This document shows positions 8,106 through 17,449 of a stretch of 64,000 nt of DNA, piece after piece. The translations under genes were made by a program, and so were the position numbers. The stretch spans positions 26,737 through 90,736 of the forward strand of contig JAQVFR010000006.1 in assembly GCA_028697145.1 (NCBI GenBank), read 5' to 3'. The notes below the pieces were generated by a model. It made no database searches. It was not told the origin of the DNA and saw nothing but the letters and a program-made list of their open reading frames with translations. Position 1 is the stretch's first letter. Each line of letters starts with the position of its first letter. This DNA is from Actinomycetota bacterium (lineage in GTDB: Bacteria; Actinomycetota; Geothermincolia; Geothermincolales; RBG-13-55-18).

Positions 8106-9824
8106 TCACACCGTGAGCAGGTCGTTCAGCTCATGCAGGCCCTTTCTGCTCAAGGCCCTGGTAGCGAACGCCAGTATCACGTATAGAATCGTCAGCGCCG
8201 CCGCTATTATAAAGGCGGATTGCAGGGAGCTCATGAAGGTGTCCTTGCCCACCGCGAAAACCCTATATAAGACGAAGGCGGCACCGTAGAGAGTTCCGAG
8301 CATGAGCAGCGGTACTGCCGCGAACTTGAGCAGGTCGATGCGGTAACGCAACTCCACAGAGAGCCGCCAGAAGAGGACCACGAAAGCCACCCCCTCGCTG
8401 ACCAGGACGGTGACCGCGGCACCCGTGTATCCCCAGAACGGGATGACCAGCAGCGCCAGGATCACCTTGGCCACCAGGCCGACGGTGACGATCAGGGTCA
8501 CCGTCTTCTGCTTGTTGATGACGATGAAGAAGGGGAAGCTGATGGCATACATGAAGGTGAAATTCATGGCGCCCATGGTCAACCAGGTGACGTTCCAGGC
8601 CCGGACGAAATCGTGTTCCTGCAGGACCAGGATGGGCCGGGCCAGGATGGGCACGATGACGGCCAGGGGGATGATCAGGAACCAAGCATAGCGCAGGAGT
8701 TTTTCCCAGATCGGCCCCAGCCGGGCGGGATCCTTCCCTCCCACCCTGGATATCGCGGGCAGGACGGCCATGTTCAGGGCCAGGGTGAGGAAGACGAAGG
8801 CCTTGGCGAACATCCCGGCAGCGCTGTACAGGCCCACCTGCGTGTCCCCCTTGAGCCAGGAGAGGAGGGGTATGTCGATACCCGCGTATATGGTCACGCC
8901 CGCCGAGACCACCGCCAGGGGCCAGGCGCTGCCCAGCAGGTATCGCCATAACCTGCCGTCCATGGTGAAGGGGCCGAACCTGGAGACGGAGGCCGGGTCG
9001 CTCTGCGGCGGCGCCACCAGCGGCGCCGCCGCCTCTGCCCCGGGGTCCTCACCGGGCAGGGCCCCGGACGCTTCCGCCAGGCCGGCGTAGGAGTAGTCGG
9101 CGAGCAGTGCCTCGACGGCAGCTTCGCCCGAGGGCGCTGGCGCGTGGGTCACGGCCTCGGCCATGGCCATATCGCTGATCTCGGCGGTCACCAGCCCGGC
9201 CTTGCGCAGGGTGCGGCGGTAGAGCGGGTAGAGGTGGAGGATGGAGTACAGGATGGTGATGATATAGATGATGATGAGGTAGATGAGCACGTTCTCGAGG
9301 CCGACGACGACGACGTACACGGACATCGCGACCTTCATGATCCCCATGATCATGTAGACGAGCGCTACCACGCCGAGTCTCTCCAGGGCGATGAAGTTCT
9401 CGGAGAGCGAGTTGGAGAAGGGCTGCTCGATGAGCAGGCAGAAGGCGATGGTGAAGACGACCCAGAACTTCTCCCCGGCCAGCGCGCCGTCGCCCTGCAG
9501 GGCCAGGGTGATGAAATTGGTGAGCATGAGGAGGCCGAAGGCCACCAGGCCGAGGAGCAGGCGCAGGGATACGATGTTCTGGAAATAGCGGCGCATGCGG
9601 GAGGTTTCCTGGGAGATGTCGCGGATGGAGATGTTGCCGATGCCGAAGTCCGGGATGACCTGGAAGATTGTGTAAAGAGTGAAGGCGTAGGTATATATGC
9701 CCGCCAGCTCCGGGCCCAGTTTGCGGTTGATGATAATGGCCATCCCGAAGGTGAGCGCGGAGGTGACTATCCTGGCGCTCACCAGCGCCGCGGTGTTTTT
9801 CGACAGGCGGCTCACTCTTTCCAT
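8106..9824 (-). CDS. Wzx-type polysaccharide flippase (MOP superfamily) with cytoplasmic insert
   Basis: Membrane protein of 572 residues with about 14 hydrophobic helices in the MOP/polysaccharide-biosynthesis pattern. N-terminal ALTFGMAIIINRKLGPELAG is the typical first-helix loop. Such proteins move undecaprenyl-linked repeat units across the membrane. An unusual acidic/alanine-proline-rich insertion of about 80-90 residues (EAAVEALLADY...GEDPGAEAAAP) splits the two six- to seven-helix halves; it is probably cytoplasmic. The start ATG is preceded by AAGGA. A longer open frame upstream to 10034 is low-complexity and was not used. Confidence 0.85.
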   Translation of the reverse strand: MERVSRLSKNTAALVSARIVTSALTFGMAIIINRKLGPELAGIYTYAFTLYTIFQVIPDFGIGNISIRDISQETSRMRRYFQNIVSLRLLLGLVAFGLLMLTNFITLALQGDGALAGEKFWVVFTIAFCLLIEQPFSNSLSENFIALERLGVVALVYMIMGIMKVAMSVYVVVVGLENVLIYLIIIYIITILYSILHLYPLYRRTLRKAGLVTAEISDMAMAEAVTHAPAPSGEAAVEALLADYSYAGLAEASGALPGEDPGAEAAAPLVAPPQSDPASVSRFGPFTMDGRLWRYLLGSAWPLAVVSAGVTIYAGIDIPLLSWLKGDTQVGLYSAAGMFAKAFVFLTLALNMAVLPAISRVGGKDPARLGPIWEKLLRYAWFLIIPLAVIVPILARPILVLQEHDFVRAWNVTWLTMGAMNFTFMYAISFPFFIVINKQKTVTLIVTVGLVAKVILALLVIPFWGYTGAAVTVLVSEGVAFVVLFWRLSVELRYRIDLLKFAAVPLLMLGTLYGAAFVLYRVFAVGKDTFMSSLQSAFIIAAALTILYVILAFATRALSRKGLHELNDLLTV

Positions 9825-10068
9825 CGCTGTCCTTCTTGCCCTTTCGTGGACCCTGCTCGCAGCCCGGTCGCGCACAAAGATGCAGGCCAGAACACCCCGC
9901 GGTTTTGTCTCGCTCGTTTTGCCGGTGCCGGCTTTGGATGTTAAGGCCTGGACCTGCCGTCTATTCCCAGTCGGTGCCTTCCTCGCTGCCGCTTCGGCGG
10001 TTGACAGCCTCGCTTTCCCTGGCTTTGCCCTCATGAAGCGGGGCCCGATGCTTCCTTCCCTTGCGCCG

Positions 10069-12060
10069 TCAGCCCCGTGGCGGCCTGTTTTCGTCCTCGC
10101 CGGACGGCGCCGCCGCGCCGCCTCTCTTCGGGGTGGAAGCGAACCTGGCGCCCGCGTCAGTCAACATCTTCCGCAGGTGTTGCTGAGCCCCTTCCTCGCT
10201 CATGTGGGCGTACTCTCCCTCGCGCCGCATCATCTTTATTATGGAATCGGTTATATCGACCACGCTTTCGTCGCTGATGCTGTAGCGGCGCAGGAATGAC
10301 TGGTAATAAGCGGTAATGGCCGCCTCCGCCGGGCCCCCGATATCCGCCTTGTCCGAGTTCAATGCCCTCAACCATGTCTTGGGGATGGGAGCCCCCGTCT
10401 CGCCCAGGCGCCGGAACTCCTCCACGACCTCCCGGTTCTCTCCCCCGGCCGCGGGCATCTCTTCCTCTGGCTCGGGCCCGGCGGCCGTTTCCACCGCGGC
10501 CGCGGGCGGCTCCGTTCGCCCGCTCGCTGCCGGGGCGGCGCTTGCCGCCTCCGGCTCCGTCTCCTCCACCGGGACCGGCTCGGCCGCCGCGGCGGCGGGT
10601 GCGGGCGGGGGTGGAACGGCCGAGGCTGCGGCCGGCGCTTTCTTGCGCTTTTTATCTCTCGTGGCGGAGACGGCGGCAACCTCGGCCTTGCCGGCCCCCC
10701 CGGCGCGCTCCCTGCCTTTTATCTTCACGTTGACGAGAACTACGCCGCTGGGCTTTATGTTCAGGCGTTCGAAGGCCGTCAGGGCCTCGAGGGCAAGGCG
10801 GCGGGTGCACAGGTCGACGTCGATCAGCACCAGCGAGACGTGGACATTGGAGGCGATAATCGCGCCGTTCATCGACGTGGAGAGGGGAGGCGCGTAGATC
10901 ACCACCAGGTCGTACTGGTCCTCGAGGCGCCGCAACTCCTCCTCGAAGAAGGGCAGGGAAACCAGGTCCGTTGACCTGGGGCTGGCCTTGCCGGCCGGGA
11001 GCAGGTACAGGTCGGCCGCGCCGCCCTCGACGACCTTGCCGCGAACGCCCGCCTCCTGCTCGAGGGCATCGGACAGCCCCGGCTTTTCCGCTGCCCCCAG
11101 GAGGTCGGACACCGCCCGCTCCGTCATATCGCCGTCGATGAGCAGGGTCCTCCTCCCGGTGTTGGCGATGCTCATGGCCAGGTTGAAGGCCACGGTCGGT
11201 CCGGCCGCGAATGGTACGGCGGGAGTGACCAGGATGGACCTCACGTCCTCTTCTTTCTGGGAGAATATGAGCATGGAACGGATGTCGGAATAGGCGTTCC
11301 ATGCGGGGGAGCCCTCCTCGATAGCGGGCAGCAGGGCGTTGCTCCTGTCTCCCCGCTCCTTCGGCACCATCCCCAGTATGGGCAGCCCGAGCATCTCCTC
11401 CGTCTCTCGCGTGGAACGGAAATGGGGATCGAAATACTCGATGCCTATCACCAGGGTGAGGCCGAGCACCAGCCCGATAAAAGCGCCCAGGCCTACATAG
11501 AGCAGCGGCTTAGGCTGAGTGGGTTTTTCGGGCACCACGGCCCTGTTTGTGAAGGAGAGGGTGCCTCCGAGGAGAAGGGTCCCGAAAGTGGCGTCGTAGA
11601 GGTCGTTGCCCTCGACGGCCAGTGACTTGAGGCTCAACACCTCTCCCCAGGTGTTGGCTATCTCGGCCGCCCTGGTCGGGCTTCCGTCGGAGACCACGAT
11701 CCTGAGGGAGGTGGATGACACCTCCGGCTGGGCGCTGACCTTGCCCAGCAATTCCTCCGGCGGGATGTCGACGCCGCTGCCGGACAACCTCTCGCTCACC
11801 TTGATCGCCACCTCGATGCTCTCGCAGGCGTTGCCTATGGAAGGCAGCAGCCCTCCCGCGGAATATGCCGCGGCGATAGTCGCGTCGGGGAGCCTGGTGG
11901 TCGGGTTCTTCGGCGGCGTGGCGACGATCACGATCTCCACCTTGTAAACCGGGCTCTGTATGTAAGCCACGATCGCTCCCACCAGCATGGCGATCAGCGT
12001 CAAGGCCACGATGACCCACCATCGCTTCCTGATAGCGCCCGTCACGTCTTGCAGCCTCAT
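10069..12060 (-). CDS. Wzz / BY-kinase-like chain-length regulator with degenerate ATP site
   Basis: Protein of 663 residues. Residues 1-40 hold a first transmembrane helix after a basic start (RKRWWVIVAL). A Wzz extracytoplasmic domain and a second helix near residue 190 follow, then a CpsD/Wzc-like P-loop domain (about 260-450). The P-loop is broken: where GEGKS/T is expected the sequence is VTPAVPFAAGPTVAFNLA, with no lysine. The next two motifs are still recognisable (LLIDGDM and YDLVVIYAPP). The C-terminal 200 residues are Ala/Pro-rich, then a conserved-looking 100-residue helical tail, with no tyrosine cluster. It probably regulates chain length or export as a pseudokinase. An extended -10 promoter lies 70 nt upstream. 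Confidence 0.75.
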   Translation of the reverse strand: MRLQDVTGAIRKRWWVIVALTLIAMLVGAIVAYIQSPVYKVEIVIVATPPKNPTTRLPDATIAAAYSAGGLLPSIGNACESIEVAIKVSERLSGSGVDIPPEELLGKVSAQPEVSSTSLRIVVSDGSPTRAAEIANTWGEVLSLKSLAVEGNDLYDATFGTLLLGGTLSFTNRAVVPEKPTQPKPLLYVGLGAFIGLVLGLTLVIGIEYFDPHFRSTRETEEMLGLPILGMVPKERGDRSNALLPAIEEGSPAWNAYSDIRSMLIFSQKEEDVRSILVTPAVPFAAGPTVAFNLAMSIANTGRRTLLIDGDMTERAVSDLLGAAEKPGLSDALEQEAGVRGKVVEGGAADLYLLPAGKASPRSTDLVSLPFFEEELRRLEDQYDLVVIYAPPLSTSMNGAIIASNVHVSLVLIDVDLCTRRLALEALTAFERLNIKPSGVVLVNVKIKGRERAGGAGKAEVAAVSATRDKKRKKAPAAASAVPPPPAPAAAAAEPVPVEETEPEAASAAPAASGRTEPPAAAVETAAGPEPEEEMPAAGGENREVVEEFRRLGETGAPIPKTWLRALNSDKADIGGPAEAAITAYYQSFLRRYSISDESVVDITDSIIKMMRREGEYAHMSEEGAQQHLRKMLTDAGARFASTPKRGGAAAPSGEDENRPPRG

Positions 12061-12129
12061 GTCACTTCCCTCTCGTTTTTTGCGGGTCGACAGCCATACA
12101 TTGGTATTAGTCCTGTTTATACATAGGGT

Positions 12130-12140
12130 ATATTATACCA
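12130..12140 (-). promoter_or_regulatory. Extended -10 promoter for the Wzz-like gene; divergent intergenic region
   Basis: On the minus strand CTGGTATAAT (TGn plus TATAAT) lies about 70 nt before the Wzz-like start; no good -35 is visible, as is normal for extended -10 promoters. The same CTGGTATAAT occurs before the FAD oxidoreductase near 28.6 kb. The rest of the 333-nt divergent gap (12061-12393) holds AT-rich TATAAA at about 12302 that may serve the plus-strand operon, and no open frame. Confidence 0.5.
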
Positions 12141-12393
12141 GCACCATCAGGGCATTCCTATCGAGGCGGGAGGGGGCGGAGCGCCCATATCCCGAGCGTT
12201 TTCGGGCATCACGAGGGGCTTTGGCGGCGGTCGCCGCCTCCGTGATCCGGCGCCGCGGCCATGGGGGGACGGCGGGTTCGATTAAAGACGAGATTGATTT
12301 AGTATAAAGGTGTTATAGACGATGAGATGAAGTAAATGAGCGCTTCCGGACGGCGGTGGCCGTGGGGTGGTGGGTGAAAGGAGTTGGGGAAAG

Positions 12394-13125
12394 ATGGATC
12401 GCGAGTATTACACCATGCTGGCCAGGGGGTATTGGTTCCTGGGGCGAAACCTGCTGGCGGGCAAGATCACCAACAAGGCACTGGAGCTCCTGGCCTTACT
12501 GGACTATCGCCTGCTCATGCTGCTCTCCATGTGGCATCCGGACATGGAGACGCGCAAGAAGCTGTTGAGAAAAAGGGGCGTGAACGTAGCCGAGAATGCC
12601 TGGATCGACCTGGGATGCTGGATAGAGATGACCACGCCGCAGTCGGTGTTCATCGAGGACTATGCAAAGATCGCCTACGGCGTCATCATCTTCGCCCACG
12701 ATGCGGCGGTCAACGCCGTGGTCGACCTGCCGATGAGGGTGAAGACCACCCGGATCGGATACAATTCCGCCATAGGGGCGCGCTCTATCATCATGCCCGG
12801 GGTGACCGTGGGCACGAGCTGCGGCGTGGTCGCGGGGTCGGTGGTGACCAAGGACTTGCCGGACCATACGGTATGGGGGGGCGATCCGGCGAAGCAGCTC
12901 TTCACCGCCGAGGAACTGGGCCTGGCCTGGCAGGCGGACATGAAAGTGCACCCCGAGCTGTATTTCGATCATCCCAACGAATCGCGCGGCCCAACCACCG
13001 CCTTCGACCATCTCCTTACCTGGCGCGAGGAGGGGGTGAAGGTGCGCGACTGGCGCGAGATCAGGACCGGCACCCCCTTCGATTACCTGCTGGACGCCAA
13101 GATGCGCAAGGAGAGGTCGGGATAA
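12394..13125 (+). CDS. Left-handed beta-helix acyl/acetyltransferase
   Basis: Protein of 243 residues. A helical N-terminus (about residues 1-60) is followed by hexapeptide repeats of the left-handed parallel beta-helix acyltransferases: IGYNSAIGARSIIMPGVTVG and GVVAGSVVTKDLPDHTV near residues 130-170, ending in the usual PAK loop. These enzymes O- or N-acetylate sugars using acetyl-CoA. The C-terminal 70 residues are an extra tail. The start ATG was chosen over one nine codons upstream because AAAGGAG lies before it. First gene of the plus-strand exopolysaccharide operon, followed after 57 nt by a GT4 enzyme. Confidence 0.78.
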   Translation: MDREYYTMLARGYWFLGRNLLAGKITNKALELLALLDYRLLMLLSMWHPDMETRKKLLRKRGVNVAENAWIDLGCWIEMTTPQSVFIEDYAKIAYGVIIFAHDAAVNAVVDLPMRVKTTRIGYNSAIGARSIIMPGVTVGTSCGVVAGSVVTKDLPDHTVWGGDPAKQLFTAEELGLAWQADMKVHPELYFDHPNESRGPTTAFDHLLTWREEGVKVRDWREIRTGTPFDYLLDAKMRKERSG

Positions 13126-13182
13126 CCGGCGCGTGCCGGGCGGCGGCAGCCGCCGCCTACATGAGACATCCAGGAGGAGAGC

Positions 13183-14403
13183 GTGGCCGAGTACCGCATG
13201 TTGGTCGTGAACCATGCCGTGGAGACAGGCGGAGCGGAACGCGTGCTTATCAGGCTCCTGGAAAGCCTGGACCGCGGCCTTTTCGAGCCCGCGCTGGCAT
13301 GCCCCCGCGAGGGGCCTCTAACCGTGGAGGCGGAGAAGCTGGGGATAGAGGCGCATCTCGGTTATCCCTCCCCGCGCCTTCTCGAGGTGAAGAGGAGATC
13401 GGTGGGGAACAGCGGGGCCGGCGTCCTTCTCTACCCTTATGACCTGGCGCGCACCGTGCGGGGGCTGGCCCGGCTGATAAGGAGAGGCGGCTTCGACCTG
13501 GTGTACACGAACAGCGCCAAAGCGGACATATACGGCAGCCTGGCGGGATGGGTGGCGGGCAGGCCGGTGGTTTGGCGCTTGCACGATATCGTCACCGCGG
13601 AGGCCTTCAGCCGCTTCAACATGTTCCTGTTCAAGTCCTGCGCGTCGCTCTTCGCCTCCAGGGTGCTGGCGGTCTCCGGGGCGGCGAGCGAGGCCCTGGT
13701 GGCCCTGGGGGTGCCGCGCCGAAAGGTGAGGACGCTGTATAACGGCATCGACCTGGCGTCCGTCAAGCCGGAAAGAGGCAGGGAAAGCGTAAGGGTCGAA
13801 TGGGACATCGAGGCCAATGCGCCCCTGGTCGGCATGGTGGGCAGGCTGGTGGACTGGAAAGGCCCGGACGTCTTCCTGCGGGCCGCCGCGGCGATCGCGA
13901 GGGAACTGTCCGGGGCGCGTTTCATGCTGGTAGGGGACGCCACCTTCGGGGAGAAGAGCTACGTGGATGAACTCAAGGGGATGTGCGCGGACCTCGGCCT
14001 GGAGGAGAAGGTGGTCTTCACCGGCTTCAGGTCGGACGTCGCGGAGATCATGGCCTCGCTGGACCTCCTGGTGCACGCCTCCGTCCTCCCCGATCCCCTG
14101 CCCACCGTGCTCATCGAGGCCATGGCCCTGGGGATCCCGGTGATAGCGGCCGCAGGGGGCGGCGTGGGCGAGATAGTGGAGGACGGCGTGACCGGCCTGG
14201 TGGTGCCGCCCGGGGACGCGGAGGGCATGGCCGTTGCGGCGCTGCGGGTGCTGGGCCGCCGCGATGAGGCGGTCAGGATGGGCGAGGCGGGTAAAAAGCG
14301 GGCGGCCGAGGTTTTCGATATCGGACTGAGGACGCGGGAGATGGAGAGAGAGCTTTGCGAGGTGATAGCGGGTGCCGGCGGGCGCGGACGCCGTTTGAGG
14401 TGA
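13183..14403 (+). CDS. GT4 family glycosyltransferase
   Basis: GT-B glycosyltransferase of 406 residues. N-terminal HAVETGGAERVL is the classical GT4 loop. Mid-protein RTLYNGIDL and MVGRLVDWKGPD mark the start of the second Rossmann domain (around residue 215). The donor-site signature appears as P.PTVLIEAMALGIPVIA (around residue 305) and EIVEDGVTGLVVPPGD. The start is GTG, with CAGGAGGAG 4-6 nt upstream. Donor and acceptor are unknown; expected to build the exopolysaccharide repeat unit on the cytoplasmic face. Confidence 0.85.
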   Translation: MAEYRMLVVNHAVETGGAERVLIRLLESLDRGLFEPALACPREGPLTVEAEKLGIEAHLGYPSPRLLEVKRRSVGNSGAGVLLYPYDLARTVRGLARLIRRGGFDLVYTNSAKADIYGSLAGWVAGRPVVWRLHDIVTAEAFSRFNMFLFKSCASLFASRVLAVSGAASEALVALGVPRRKVRTLYNGIDLASVKPERGRESVRVEWDIEANAPLVGMVGRLVDWKGPDVFLRAAAAIARELSGARFMLVGDATFGEKSYVDELKGMCADLGLEEKVVFTGFRSDVAEIMASLDLLVHASVLPDPLPTVLIEAMALGIPVIAAAGGGVGEIVEDGVTGLVVPPGDAEGMAVAALRVLGRRDEAVRMGEAGKKRAAEVFDIGLRTREMERELCEVIAGAGGRGRRLR

Positions 14404-14448
14404 TCGCTGGCCGTACGGCGGGAAAGGCAGCGCGGGGAGGTCCTGGCC

Positions 14449-15561
14449 ATGAGGATAGGCGTTGAGGGAAGGACGCTGCAGGGCAAGCGCTACGGCGTGG
14501 CCAGGTGCCTGGTCAACCTGCTCAAGTACCTGGTGCAGATGGGGGATGACGAGTATGTCCTCTACCTCTCCGAGGCCATCGAGCCACTGGGCTTCTCTTC
14601 ACCCAACCTGGAACTCGAGGTCCTGGGCTTCGCCCCGTCACTGGCGTGGAGGCACCTGCGCCTGCCCCTGGCCATGCGCCGGGACAAGGTGGACCTCCAC
14701 TTCTCCCCCTCTTATTTCCTTCCCCTCGTCAAGGTATGCCCCTCCGTGGTGGAGGTGTTCGACATCACCTTCAAGGTACACCCCGAGTGGTTCGCGAAAG
14801 ACCGCAGGTTCATCTTCGACGACATCTTCTGGAGGGAGGTGAAGCGCGCCGAGCGCATCCTGACGACGAGCGAGCACTCGCGCGGCGACATCGTGAGGAC
14901 GCTGGGGGTGGACCCCGGGAAGATCACCGTGATCCCCGCGGCGGCTGACGAGCTTTTCCGCCCCGTTGACGATGAGGAACGCCTGGACGGATTGAGGCGC
15001 GGGCTGGGCCTGTCCGAGGGGTTCCTCTTCACGGCGGGGTCCATCCACACCAGGCGCAACCTGGAGAGGCTCATCGAGGCGGCGGCGGAGGCCTCACGCC
15101 TCCTGGGCTCGGAGCTGCAGCTCCTCATCCTGGGCACCCCGGCCCCGTTCACCCCGCCGGTGGACATCCGGGGGACCGCACGGCGCTGCGGCATGGAGAA
15201 CAGGGTCGTGCACGTGGAATACGTGAGCGAGGAGGAGCTGCTGCTGCTGTATAATGCCTGCGGCATGTTTGTCTACCCCTCGCTTTACGAGGGGTTCGGT
15301 CTGCCGGTGATCGAGGCCATGTCCTGCGGGACCCCCGTAGCCTGCTCCAACACCACCTCCCTGCCCGAGGTGGGGGGAGAGGCGGTGCAGTACTTCGATC
15401 CCCTGGACGTGGAGGAGATGGCGGGAGCGGTGGCGCGGATAATGAGCGACGCGAAGCTGCGCGGGGAGCTTGCCGAGGCCGGCAGGAGCAGGGCGGCCAC
15501 CTTCTCCTGGAGGAGGGCGGCCGAGGAGACGCGGCGCGTGTTCCGGGAAGCGATGGGCTGA
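14449..15561 (+). CDS. GT4 family glycosyltransferase (mannosyltransferase-like)
   Basis: GT-B protein of 370 residues. N-terminus MRIGVEGRTLQGKRYGVARC gives the glycine loop, ending in an atypical YGVARC where GIGRY is usual. FDITFKVHPEWF, TTSEHSRGDIVRTLGVDP and FTAGSIHTRRNLERLI follow the WbaZ/MtfB-like subgroup. Donor-site motif is SLYEGFGLPVIEAMSCGTPV near residue 285. It is closely related in layout to the GT4 gene at 4.4-5.5 kb, suggesting an old duplication within the locus. A weak GGGGAGG site precedes the ATG. Confidence 0.85.
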   Translation: MRIGVEGRTLQGKRYGVARCLVNLLKYLVQMGDDEYVLYLSEAIEPLGFSSPNLELEVLGFAPSLAWRHLRLPLAMRRDKVDLHFSPSYFLPLVKVCPSVVEVFDITFKVHPEWFAKDRRFIFDDIFWREVKRAERILTTSEHSRGDIVRTLGVDPGKITVIPAAADELFRPVDDEERLDGLRRGLGLSEGFLFTAGSIHTRRNLERLIEAAAEASRLLGSELQLLILGTPAPFTPPVDIRGTARRCGMENRVVHVEYVSEEELLLLYNACGMFVYPSLYEGFGLPVIEAMSCGTPVACSNTTSLPEVGGEAVQYFDPLDVEEMAGAVARIMSDAKLRGELAEAGRSRAATFSWRRAAEETRRVFREAMG

Positions 15562-15629
15562 CGGGAGGGCTTATATATTAAGAGCCGCTGACGATATATG
15601 GATTACACGACGGATACGAGGTGAAATAC

Positions 15630-16604
15630 ATGGCAAGCAGCGAGAAGCGGGGGGAGTACCGGCCGCGGGTGAGCGCGGTGATCCCCAACTGGCACCGCAA
15701 GGACGACCTGCGCGAGGCCATCGAGGCCATCAAGGCGCAGACCTATCCCGTGGACGAGATCATCGTCGTTGACAATAATTCCCAGGACGGCACGCGCGAG
15801 ATGGTCAAGGAGGAGTTCCCGGAGGTGATGTTCATACAGTCCCCGCACAACATCGTCATCCAGGCCCTGAACATCGGGGCCAAGACCGCGAGCGGAGACC
15901 TCATCCTCCACCAGGACAACGACGGCGTGCTGGCGCCGGACGCTCTGGAGCGCCTGGTCGCGGTCATGGGCTCCGACCCGAGCATCGCGGTAGTGCACTC
16001 CAGGAACCTCTACTACGACAGCGGCGAGGTCTTCGACCCCCTGCGCTGGTTCACGGCCGAGGAGCATGGCTCCGACGGGGTCTTCGACGTCCCCAGCTTC
16101 CACGGCAACGGCGCCCTGATCCGGCGCGACGTGCTGGAGATGATCGATTATATAGAGCCCGAGATACTCCTCTACCAGTTCGAGAGGAACATCTCCACCA
16201 AGGCCATAGACCGTGGCTTCCGCATCGTCTATCATCCGGCGTCGACCATCCGCCACAAAATATCCCGCGAGGTGAGAAACCCCGGGCATCGGCTGTACAT
16301 CACCATGACCGGCGGCTGGTGGTATCTGGCGCGCTTCTACCCGGCGGGGAAGGCCCTGGAGAAAGCCGCGACGTACCTGGTCTTCTTCGTCCTGTATTCC
16401 ATGAAGCACCGCACCTTCCGGGACTTCTTCCGCGGCATATTCGATACCCTCCTGGGGCTCCCACAGGTACTCAGGGGCAGGCGGGTGGTGTCCAGGGAGA
16501 CGGTGAGGATACTGGAGAGCAAGCCCTACGAGACCTCGCTCATCTGGTACGGATCACTGGACACGGCGCGCAAGTGGCTGGCGGCGAGGTTGAAGAAAGG
16601 TTGA
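15630..16604 (+). CDS. GT2 family glycosyltransferase
   Basis: Inverting GT-A glycosyltransferase of 324 residues. VSAVIPNWHRKDDLREAI opens the nucleotide-sugar fold. VVDNNSQDGT is the usual donor loop, and LHQDNDG around residue 92 supplies the DxD-like metal site. A hydrophobic/amphipathic segment near residues 245-265 may hold it to the membrane. Start ATG selected because CGAGGTGA lies 5 nt before it; a GTG three codons upstream sits inside that ribosome site. Members of this family often act as rhamnosyltransferases, but the sugar is not determined here. Confidence 0.83.
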   Translation: MASSEKRGEYRPRVSAVIPNWHRKDDLREAIEAIKAQTYPVDEIIVVDNNSQDGTREMVKEEFPEVMFIQSPHNIVIQALNIGAKTASGDLILHQDNDGVLAPDALERLVAVMGSDPSIAVVHSRNLYYDSGEVFDPLRWFTAEEHGSDGVFDVPSFHGNGALIRRDVLEMIDYIEPEILLYQFERNISTKAIDRGFRIVYHPASTIRHKISREVRNPGHRLYITMTGGWWYLARFYPAGKALEKAATYLVFFVLYSMKHRTFRDFFRGIFDTLLGLPQVLRGRRVVSRETVRILESKPYETSLIWYGSLDTARKWLAARLKKG

Positions 16605-16634
16605 GAGGCGAGGCAACGCTAAGGAGGAATGAAG

Positions 16635-17312
16635 ATGGCTGAGGGCGCACAAGCGCACTTTATCGACGATCTCAAGCTGGCGGTGAAGCGCAAGGGGGCG
16701 GGCGGTCTCATGCGAGACGTCTTCCTGCATCCCGGCAACCAGGCCATAGCCCTGTACCGCATCTACCGCATGCTCTATCTCAAGGGCCATGTCAACCTGG
16801 CCTTTCTGGGTTACCGCTTGAACTATTTCCTGTGCGGGGTGGAGATACACCCCGACGCCGACATCGGCCCCGACTTCCACCTCGACCACCCCGTGGCCAC
16901 CCTCATCGGCAGGCAGACGCGCATCGGCAGGGGGGTGCGCATCTATTCACACGTGGCCGTGGGCGCCGTGGGACTGCCGGAGGACAAGCCCTTCATGGAC
17001 GTGCGCGACTACGTGCAGATCTACCACGGCGCCATGGTGGGCGGCAGCGCCGTCATAGGCGAGTACGCCCAGATCGGCCTCAACGCCGTGGTGTGGGACA
17101 TGGACGTGCCGCCGTACGCGGTGGTGGCGGGCAATCCGGCCAGGGTGATAAGGGTGGAGGGGAAGCGCGTCAATCCCGACGACTACAAGGGCTACAAGTA
17201 CGACCCCGCCGACTTCCACGGCCCGCCGCCGGAACACGACCTCGAGAGGGAGGCGGCGCGCAGCGAGTCCTGGACCGACCCCTCTTCGTTTCTCGACAGA
17301 GGGCAGGCTTGA
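16635..17312 (+). CDS. Serine-acetyltransferase-like (CysE-type) left-handed beta-helix protein
   Basis: Protein of 225 residues. An N-terminal helical region is followed by the beta-helix: VEIHPDADIGPDFHLDHPV, IGRQTRIGRGVRIYSHVAVG and VGGSAVIGEYAQIGLNAVV repeats, with the catalytic-type histidine in FHLDH. The loop PAYAVVAGNPARVI-like (PPYAVVAGNPARVI) closes the helix. Although the fold matches serine acetyltransferase, its position as last gene of a glycan operon makes a sugar O-acetyltransferase or a colanic-acid WcaB-like role more likely. AGGAGG lies 7 nt before the chosen ATG; an ATG two codons earlier is too close to it. Confidence 0.75.
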   Translation: MAEGAQAHFIDDLKLAVKRKGAGGLMRDVFLHPGNQAIALYRIYRMLYLKGHVNLAFLGYRLNYFLCGVEIHPDADIGPDFHLDHPVATLIGRQTRIGRGVRIYSHVAVGAVGLPEDKPFMDVRDYVQIYHGAMVGGSAVIGEYAQIGLNAVVWDMDVPPYAVVAGNPARVIRVEGKRVNPDDYKGYKYDPADFHGPPPEHDLEREAARSESWTDPSSFLDRGQA

Positions 17313-17449
17313 GCGGACCCGTGAAGATATTTCCCAGATGCACCCCACCTGGATAATCCAGCGATGCAGGCCACTCGATGATGGTCATGCATGTATGGAA
17401 ACGACTTGTACTCGATCTTGAACAGTTGAAACGTTTGGCCCGGTATCCC

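Noticed and set aside
12268..12295. GGGTTCGATT as a tRNA T-arm
   Set aside because: No acceptor, D or anticodon stems can be formed around it.
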